Shown here in pieces: positions 7,283 to 11,707 of a DNA stretch of 11,707 nucleotides. A model generated the notes under the pieces. It was given only the letters and a program-made list of their open reading frames with translations, did no database searches and was not told the origin of the DNA. The stretch lies in assembly GCA_050694215.1 (NCBI GenBank), contig JBOGXB010000062.1, forward strand, positions 1 through 11,707, written 5' to 3'. The translations under genes were made by a program, and so were the position numbers. How positions within the stretch are numbered: position 1 is the stretch's first letter; each line of letters starts with the position of its first letter. Source of the stretch: JBOGXB01 sp050694215. GTDB taxonomy: Bacteria; Actinomycetota; CADDZG01; WHSQ01.

Positions 7283-7324
7283 CGCGGGGTCCGGCTGAGG
7301 GCATCGGGCGATTGGCTCCACGCC

Positions 7325-7330
7325 TAAGAT
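7325..7330 (+). promoter_or_regulatory. Candidate -10 box for the EF-G-like gene
   Basis: TAAGAT fits TANNNT and stands 46 bases before the GTG start at 7377, leaving room for a short leader with the ribosome-binding site. The -35 region is not recognisable. With the pgsA candidate it would make a compact divergent promoter region (7270-7376). Confidence 0.35.
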
Positions 7331-7363
7331 GGCGGCTCGCCAACTCGACTCACGAAGCCTTGC

Positions 7364-7371
7364 AGGGGGAG
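7364..7371 (+). promoter_or_regulatory. Ribosome-binding site fixing the GTG start of the EF-G-like gene
   Basis: AGGGGGAG lies 5 bases before GTG at 7377. It favours that start over the in-frame ATG at 7329, which overlaps the candidate -10 box and would add 16 unconserved residues. Confidence 0.7.
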
Positions 7372-7376
7372 ATCGC

Positions 7377-9422
7377 GTGAAGAGCTACAAGACGGAGAAC
7401 ATCAGGAACATCGTCCTCGTCGGCCACGGTGGAGCGGGAAAGACCTCGCTGGCGGAGGCCATGCTCTTCCACTCAGGCGCAATCACGCGCATGGGCAAGA
7501 TCACGGAGGGGAACACCGTCACCGACTTCGACGAGGAAGAGATACGCAAGGGCATATCTGTGTCCACAGCCCTCGCTCCGGTCGAGTGGGACGGCCACAA
7601 GATAAACGTGCTCGACGCTCCCGGCTATGCGGACTTCGTCGGCGAGATGCGAGCTGCGATGCGCGTCGCCGACCTCGCCGTCTTCGTCGTATCAGGCGTG
7701 GAGGGCCTTGAGGTCCAGACCCAGGTTGCATGGAACTACGCGGATGAGATCGGCCTCCCACGCATGATCTTGGTCAACAAGCTCGACCGTGAGAACTCGT
7801 CCTTCCGACGCACTCTCGAGCAGCTGCGCGAGGGATTCGGAAAGGGAGTCGCTCCCCTGTCGCTGCCGCTGGGCAGGGAGCACGACTTCAAGGGCATCAT
7901 CTCCGTCATCGACGAAGCAGCCTTCGAGTACGACTCCTCCGGCAAACCCGCCGAGGTGCCGGTACCCGACGACCGCAAGGAGCGCGTCGAGGAGGTCCGC
8001 ACGGATCTCTTGGATTCAGTTGCGGAGAGCAACGACGAGTTGCTGGAGCGTTACCTCGAAGGCGGCGAGATCACGCGGGAGGAGATCGTCAAGGCGATCC
8101 ACGATGGGATCGACGACGCCACGATGTTTCCGGCGATGGTCGGTTCTGCTGGTCATCTCATTGGCGTAGACCGGCTCATGGACGTGATCGTGTCGGCCGG
8201 CCCCTCGCCGCTGGACCGGCCTCCTGTAGAGGGTGAAGGCGGCGAGGCACGCGAACCCAAGCCCGACGCGCCGCTTTCCGCGCTCGTCTTCAAGACGATG
8301 ACGGACCCTTACGTTGGGCGGGTCAGCTTCTTCCGCGTCTACTCAGGCACTTTCAAGGGTGACACCACCATCCACAATGCGACGAAGAAGATGGACGAAC
8401 GCATCGGTCACGTCTTCACGATGCGCGGCAAGAACCAGGAGCAGCTCTCCGAGGTCGTGGCGGGCGACATCGGCTGCGTCGCGAAGCTCTCGGAGACGGT
8501 CACGGGTGACACGATCGCCGACAAGTCATCTCCCGTCGTCTTTCCGGGCATCGAGCCGCCCGAGCCTCTGCTGCCCAGGGCGATCGCGCCCAAGAGCAAG
8601 GGCGACGAGGACAAGCTCATGATCGGGCTGCAGAAGATCATCGAGGAGGATCCGGCCCTCAAGCTCGAACGCAACGACGAGACCCACCAGACGATCCTCT
8701 GGGGTATGGGCGACGCCCATCTCGACGTGGTGCTGGAGAAGCTGAAGAGGAAGTTCTCGGTCGAGGTCGGCGAGATCCCTTTCAAGGTCCCTTACAAGAC
8801 GACCTTGCGCAGCAGCGCCGACGCGCTCGGGCGGCACGTGAAGCAGTCCGGGGGCCACGGCCAGTATGGCATCTGCAACGTCCGGGTGGAGCCGCTCCCC
8901 CGCGGCGAGGGGTTCGTCTTCGAGGACAAGATCTTCGGGGGCTCCATCCCCAACCAGTTCATCCCGTCGGTCGAGAAGGGCGTCAGGGCGGCGATGGAGG
9001 ACGGGGTCGGGACCGGGTACCAGATGATCGACATCAAGGCCGAGCTTTACGACGGCAAGTACCACACCGTGGACTCGTCCGACATGGCCTTCCAGCTCGC
9101 CGGCAACCTGGCCCTCAAGGACGCCGCGGAGAAGGCCGGGGTCACGCTGCTCGAGCCGGTCTGGTCGCTGCAGGTCATGGTGCCGGAGACCTTCACCGGC
9201 GACATCATGGGCGACCTGCAGAAGCGCCGCGGCATCCCCGAGGGCATCGACACCATCGGCGGAGGCCGCCAGATCGTCAACGCAAAGGTTCCCTTCGCGG
9301 AGGTGACGCACTACGCGACCGACCTCCGCTCGATGACCGGCGGACAAGGGACCTTCTCGTGGAGCTTCTCGCACTACCAGGAGGTCCCGCACGACCTCGC
9401 CCAGAAAATTAGTTCTTTCTAA
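7377..9422 (+). CDS. Elongation factor G-like translational GTPase (EF-G-2 type)
   Basis: A 681-residue, full-length EF-G-like GTPase with all five domains. The G domain carries GHGGAGKTS (16-24), DAPG (80-83), NKLD (134-137) and GSA (257-259). Domain II follows near 297-390, then domain III with LWGMGDAHLDVVLEKLKRKF (441-460). Domain IV has GGHGQYG (492-498) and DGKYHTVDSSDMAF (559-572), then domain V. The P-loop GHGGAGKTS instead of AHIDAGKTT, and KGIS in switch I where canonical EF-G has RGIT, place it in the EF-G-like/EF-G-2 branch (as in Thermus EF-G-2) rather than the housekeeping FusA. That branch binds the ribosome and hydrolyses GTP, but its cellular role is unsettled. The gene is monocistronic on the plus strand. 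Its last three codons and TAA stop lie inside the left arm of the inverted repeat that follows. Confidence 0.93.
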   Translation: MKSYKTENIRNIVLVGHGGAGKTSLAEAMLFHSGAITRMGKITEGNTVTDFDEEEIRKGISVSTALAPVEWDGHKINVLDAPGYADFVGEMRAAMRVADLAVFVVSGVEGLEVQTQVAWNYADEIGLPRMILVNKLDRENSSFRRTLEQLREGFGKGVAPLSLPLGREHDFKGIISVIDEAAFEYDSSGKPAEVPVPDDRKERVEEVRTDLLDSVAESNDELLERYLEGGEITREEIVKAIHDGIDDATMFPAMVGSAGHLIGVDRLMDVIVSAGPSPLDRPPVEGEGGEAREPKPDAPLSALVFKTMTDPYVGRVSFFRVYSGTFKGDTTIHNATKKMDERIGHVFTMRGKNQEQLSEVVAGDIGCVAKLSETVTGDTIADKSSPVVFPGIEPPEPLLPRAIAPKSKGDEDKLMIGLQKIIEEDPALKLERNDETHQTILWGMGDAHLDVVLEKLKRKFSVEVGEIPFKVPYKTTLRSSADALGRHVKQSGGHGQYGICNVRVEPLPRGEGFVFEDKIFGGSIPNQFIPSVEKGVRAAMEDGVGTGYQMIDIKAELYDGKYHTVDSSDMAFQLAGNLALKDAAEKAGVTLLEPVWSLQVMVPETFTGDIMGDLQKRRGIPEGIDTIGGGRQIVNAKVPFAEVTHYATDLRSMTGGQGTFSWSFSHYQEVPHDLAQKISSF

Positions 9423-9464
9423 ACACAGGTACGCGAAAGCGCGGCAGGCAACGGAGAGTTCCGG
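9412..9464 (+). repeat. Left inverted-repeat arm
   Basis: Outer block 9412-9443 and inner block 9451-9464 are separated by 7 bases that do not match the other arm. The outer block contains TCTAAACA and AGGTACGCGAAA, both also in the right arm. The differences are at 9417, 9426 and 9439. It carries the EF-G-like stop codon (TAA 9420-9422). A small hairpin CGCG-AAAG-CGCG lies at 9432-9443. Confidence 0.85.
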
Positions 9465-9487
9465 AACTGTCGTAGGTCTCGGGTCTC

Positions 9488-10414
9488 ATGTCCGGCATTA
9501 AGGAGTCGGAGAAGGCCTGCCATCGCATCGCCTCCCGCCAGTATGGGCTGGTGAGCCGTGCTCAAGCCATCGCTGTTGGTATGAGCCCCCGGGCAATCCA
9601 GCACAGAGTCGTCAATGCCCTGTGGACCCCCGTTCACCCCCGCGTGTACCTGATGCCGGGGGCTCCCCCCTGCTGGGAGGAAGACGAGATGGCCGCATGT
9701 CTGTGGGGGGAAGGGTTTGCTTCGCACAGGGCGGCTGCCCGTCTGTGGGAGCTCCCGGGGCTGGCTTCGTATGGCCGGTGTGAGATCACGGTCTCTCACT
9801 GCCATCTGCCGCCACGGTGCGGGATAGTCGTCCACTTCACGGGCCGCCTCTTGCCTCATCACAGAACTACGGTGAAAGGCATACCGGTGACGACCATCGA
9901 GAGAACGCTGGTCGACCTCGGAGCAGTTGTCTCCGGACCCCGAGTGGCAATGGCGGTGGACGACGCCCTGCGCAGGCGAATCACTACCCTGCGCAAGCTC
10001 AGGAGGTGCCTGGCGGAATCGGGAGGCCGCGGACGGCGAGGCGCTGGGGTCATCCGTCCGATTCTTGCCGACAGATCTGGACTAGACCGGGCTCCCGAGT
10101 CTCCACTCGAGACGAAGCTCCTGGCTCTGCTTCAGCGCTCCCCGCTTCCGACGCCCGAGCTCCAGTACGAGATCTGGGATGGACCGCATTTCGTGGCCCG
10201 CGTCGACTTCGCCTATCCGGAACAGAAGCTGGCGATCGAGGTCGACGGTTTCCAGTTCCATTCCGGACGCGAGTCGTTCGACCGCGATCGCAGGCGCCTG
10301 AGCGCCGTGTCGGCCCTGGGGTGGCGCCTGCAACTAGTCACCAAAGCCGACATCGACGAGCTCCCCGGCGCGACGATCAATCGAATCCTGAGCACCTGGC
10401 GGCTGGCGGCCTGA
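9488..10414 (+). CDS. AbiEi-like antitoxin-domain / DUF559 nuclease-fold protein
   Basis: A 308-residue protein of a type frequent in actinobacteria. The N-terminal part (about 8-55, ASRQYGLVSRAQAIAVGMS and a following WTPVHPRVYL) resembles the winged-helix, transcriptional-regulator-like domain annotated as type IV antitoxin AbiEi. The middle part (about 75-165) has SHRAAARLW and IPVTTIERTLVDL. The C-terminal part (about 203-305) is DUF559, related to Vsr-like and PD-(D/E)XK nucleases: SPLETK with Glu208, VARVDFAYP with Asp240, IEVDG with Glu251, FDRDRRR and GWRL. No partner AbiEii-type toxin gene is adjacent. There is no clear Shine-Dalgarno sequence before the ATG at 9488. Third codon positions look less GC-biased than in the neighbours, consistent with transfer. 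DNA cleavage and DNA binding are inferred from the folds only. Confidence 0.85.
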   Translation: MSGIKESEKACHRIASRQYGLVSRAQAIAVGMSPRAIQHRVVNALWTPVHPRVYLMPGAPPCWEEDEMAACLWGEGFASHRAAARLWELPGLASYGRCEITVSHCHLPPRCGIVVHFTGRLLPHHRTTVKGIPVTTIERTLVDLGAVVSGPRVAMAVDDALRRRITTLRKLRRCLAESGGRGRRGAGVIRPILADRSGLDRAPESPLETKLLALLQRSPLPTPELQYEIWDGPHFVARVDFAYPEQKLAIEVDGFQFHSGRESFDRDRRRLSAVSALGWRLQLVTKADIDELPGATINRILSTWRLAA

Positions 10415-10462
10415 ACTCTTCGTCTAACTGCGCGGTTTCGCGTACCTATGTTTAGAGAGAAC
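10410..10462 (-). repeat. Right inverted-repeat arm
   Basis: Outer block 10431-10462 and inner block 10410-10423, inverted relative to the left arm. Read on the minus strand it carries the HIT stop codon (TAA 10454-10452) at the same place where the left arm carries the EF-G-like stop. The small hairpin is kept as CGCG-AAAC-CGCG (10431-10442). The inner block overlaps the last codon and stop (TGA 10412-10414) of the DUF559 gene. Confidence 0.85.
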
Positions 10463-10937
10463 GGAAGCCGGGGCGGAGCTTCGCTGCCGTGTCGGCCAGG
10501 AGCTCTGGCAGGACCTTCGTCTGGCCCACTATCGGCATGAAGTTCGTGTCACCTCCCCAGCGCGGCACCACGTGCAGGTGGATGTGTCCGGGTAAGCCGG
10601 CTCCCGCCACCCGGCCGAGGTTCATCCCGGTGTTGAACCCATGCGGGCTCATCGCGTCTCGGATCACGTCGATCGATCTGCACATGACGTCGAAGAGCTC
10701 GTGACGCTCGTCGGCTTCCAGCTCGCTCAGGCCGCCGACATGGCGCAGCGGCGCAACCATGAGGTGCCCGGTGTTGTAGGGAAACGCGTTCAGGATCACG
10801 AACGTCGACTCACCCCGATACAGGATGTTTACCTTCTCGTCGTCGCCCTCGTCGAGGTGGTCGCAGAAGATGCAGCCGTCGCCCTCGTCCGCCTTCGTCA
10901 CGTACTCGGACCTCCACGGAGTCCACAACCTCTCCAT
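10452..10937 (-). CDS. HIT-family protein, probable Ap4A-type hydrolase/phosphorylase
   Basis: A 161-residue histidine-triad protein. The triad HIHLHVVPRWGGDTNFMP has His118, His120 and His122, of which His120 should be the nucleophile. An N-terminal CIFC (Cys22, Cys25) could contribute to a zinc site. ERLWTPWR at the start, FPYNTGHLMVAP (52-63) and GMNLGRVAGAG (104-114) match the actinobacterial group that includes M. tuberculosis Rv2613c, described as a diadenosine tetraphosphate phosphorylase. The gene lies 103 bp downstream of thrS, as in that genome. ATG at 10937 was chosen; GTG at 10940 is immediately before it. A TACATT box at 10986-10981 might be a promoter but is weak evidence. The last codons and stop lie within the right inverted-repeat arm, which may have replaced the original C-terminus. 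Confidence 0.92.
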   Translation of the reverse strand: MERLWTPWRSEYVTKADEGDGCIFCDHLDEGDDEKVNILYRGESTFVILNAFPYNTGHLMVAPLRHVGGLSELEADERHELFDVMCRSIDVIRDAMSPHGFNTGMNLGRVAGAGLPGHIHLHVVPRWGGDTNFMPIVGQTKVLPELLADTAAKLRPGFRSL

Positions 10938-11040
10938 CACCCGCCGCCGGCTCGTCCTCCAGAGTCCAGATCCTCTCGAAAATGTAGACGGAGGGTCGAT
11001 CTCCTGGAGGAGTACGAAGCGTGGGCGTCGGGAAGAGGGC

Positions 11041-11707
11041 TCATACCCGTCGCTCGGCTATCTCGACGGCGACGTCGGATATGAACTCGTCGACGGAGAC
11101 GCCTCGAGTCTCCTCCCCGGAGCGGCGGCGAACGGAGACCGAATCGCTCTCCAACTCCGTGTCTCCGACCACCAGCATGTAGGGCACTTTCTGAAGCTGA
11201 TGATGGCGGATCTTCGCCCCCATCGTGTTGTCGGAGTCGTCGACCTCGACGCGCACGCTTCGTCCCCTCAGCTTGTCCGCGACGGATCTTGCGTAGTCGA
11301 GGTGCCTGTCCGCGATCGGCACCAACACGGCTTGCACGGGCGCGAGCCACGTTGGGAACGCGCCGCCGAAGTGCTCGGTGAGCACGCCGACGAACCTCTC
11401 TACCGAGCCGTACAGTGCGCGATGGATCATCACGGGCCGCACGCGCCCGCCACGCTCGTCGGTGTACTCGAGCCCGAAGCGGTCAGGGTGCTGGAAGTCG
11501 ACCTGGATAGTGCACATCTGCCACAGGCGCCCGATCGCGTCGCGCACGTGGATGTCGATCTTGGGCCCGTAGAACGTGCCCTCGCCCTCGGCCACCTTGT
11601 ACTCGAGTCCCGCCTTGTCGAGCGCGCCTTGGATGGCGGACTCGGCCTGCTCCCATTCCTCGTCGGAGCCCACCGCCTTGTCGGGGCGGGTCGAGAAGTG
11701 GGTCTCG
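11041..11707 (-). CDS. thrS: Threonine--tRNA ligase, C-terminal part
   Basis: The last 222 codons are present; the gene runs off the right edge (the family has about 600-690 residues). It charges tRNA-Thr with threonine in the cytoplasm. The visible part starts in the class II catalytic core with HFSTRPDKAVGSDEEWEQA, then GTFYGPKIDIHVRDAIGR and WQMCTIQVDFQHPDRF (motif 2 to 3 region), and motif 3 RPVMIHRALYGSVERFVGVL. The anticodon-binding domain follows with PTWLAPVQAVLVPIADRHLDYA and MGAKIRHHQLQKVPYMLVVGD. The stop is TGA at 11043-11041. The 100-bp gap to the HIT gene holds no gene. An apparent start at 11673 is an internal GTG and not the gene start. Confidence 0.98.
   Translation of the reverse strand, partial: ETHFSTRPDKAVGSDEEWEQAESAIQGALDKAGLEYKVAEGEGTFYGPKIDIHVRDAIGRLWQMCTIQVDFQHPDRFGLEYTDERGGRVRPVMIHRALYGSVERFVGVLTEHFGGAFPTWLAPVQAVLVPIADRHLDYARSVADKLRGRSVRVEVDDSDNTMGAKIRHHQLQKVPYMLVVGDTELESDSVSVRRRSGEETRGVSVDEFISDVAVEIAERRV

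Larger units (their letters stand above)
9412..10462. mobile_element. Putative single-gene cassette bounded by imperfect inverted repeats
   Basis: A 1051-bp unit lies between the convergent EF-G-like and HIT genes. Its outer 32 bases are inverted copies with 29 identities, and 14-base inner blocks match at 12 positions in the same register. Similarity stops abruptly at both outer ends. The only gene inside encodes an AbiEi-like/DUF559 protein whose stop codon lies just within the right inner block. The arms contain the stop codons of both flanking genes. No transposase, integrase or target-site duplication is recognisable. A mobile or mobilised cassette is inferred; an older local duplication producing the inverted repeat is the main alternative. 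Confidence 0.55.

Noticed and set aside
7329..7376. ATG at 7329 as start of the EF-G-like gene
   Set aside because: It overlaps a -10-like box and has no ribosome-binding site. The GTG at 7377 has a strong one and matches the family N-terminus.
9412..10462. The inverted repeats as transcription terminators of the convergent genes
   Set aside because: The two arms are 1 kb apart, and each arm alone folds only a 4-bp stem without a T-run. Their high mutual identity is not explained by terminator function.
9395..10480. Target-site duplication outside the inverted-repeat arms
   Set aside because: The bases just outside (AAAATTA on the left, GGAAGCC on the right) do not form a direct repeat, and shifting the boundary by several bases did not reveal one.
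10938..11040. Small coding region between thrS and the HIT gene
   Set aside because: An open frame crosses the gap, but it continues as a shadow of the HIT gene and shows no recognisable protein. Only a weak candidate -10 box was seen.
1..11707. tRNA, rRNA, CRISPR array, riboswitch or known insertion-sequence transposase
   Set aside because: No cloverleaf, regularly spaced repeats, conserved riboswitch core or DDE/HUH/recombinase motif was recognised by reading the sequence and frames.

Overview
The window looks like chromosomal DNA of a high-GC Gram-positive bacterium of the phylum Actinomycetota. It is GC-rich throughout, uses GTG and TTG starts, and carries a phosphatidylinositol / phosphatidylinositol-mannoside (PI/PIM) gene set (CDP-alcohol phosphotransferase, acyltransferase, PimA-like mannosyltransferase) inside a gene order typical of that phylum. 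In Mycobacterium tuberculosis the order is thrS (Rv2614c), a HIT protein (Rv2613c), pgsA1 (Rv2612c), patA (Rv2611c), pimA (Rv2610c), and further on pdxS, pdxT and yebC (Rv2606c, Rv2604c, Rv2603c). The same backbone is seen here on the minus strand with insertions. The genus cannot be named from the sequence alone; an early-branching or uncultivated actinobacterial lineage is plausible.

Layout in transcription order of the minus strand (right to left): the 3' part of thrS (11041-11707), a HIT hydrolase/phosphorylase (10452-10937), then a break. The break holds a plus-strand EF-G-like GTPase (7377-9422) and a 1051-bp cassette (9412-10462). After it the minus strand resumes with pgsA-like, patA-like, pimA-like and a degenerate M48-peptidase-like membrane protein. 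These four genes overlap by 1 to 14 bases and look like one transcription unit (3917-7269). A 157-bp gap with a strong GC-rich hairpin follows. Next come two tandem DUF3048 proteins (overlapping by 14 bases), pdxS, pdxT and the 5' end of yebC, whose start codon directly abuts the pdxT stop.

Functionally, pgsA, patA and pimA make and modify the mannosylated inositol lipids of the cell envelope. PdxS and PdxT form the pyridoxal 5'-phosphate synthase complex. ThrS, the EF-G-like GTPase and YebC belong to translation or its control. The two DUF3048 proteins are predicted to sit outside the membrane, one lipid-anchored and one helix-anchored, with unknown function.

The most unusual object is the cassette between the convergent EF-G-like and HIT genes. 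A single gene for an AbiEi-like/DUF559 nuclease-fold protein is bracketed by a 32-bp inverted repeat with 29 identities, extended inward by a second matching block. Each repeat arm contains the stop codon of the flanking host gene, in the same reading frame on both sides. This looks like a non-autonomous or undescribed single-gene mobile unit whose ends supply translation stops to the genes it abuts. Mobility is inferred: no transposase motif and no target-site duplication were seen.
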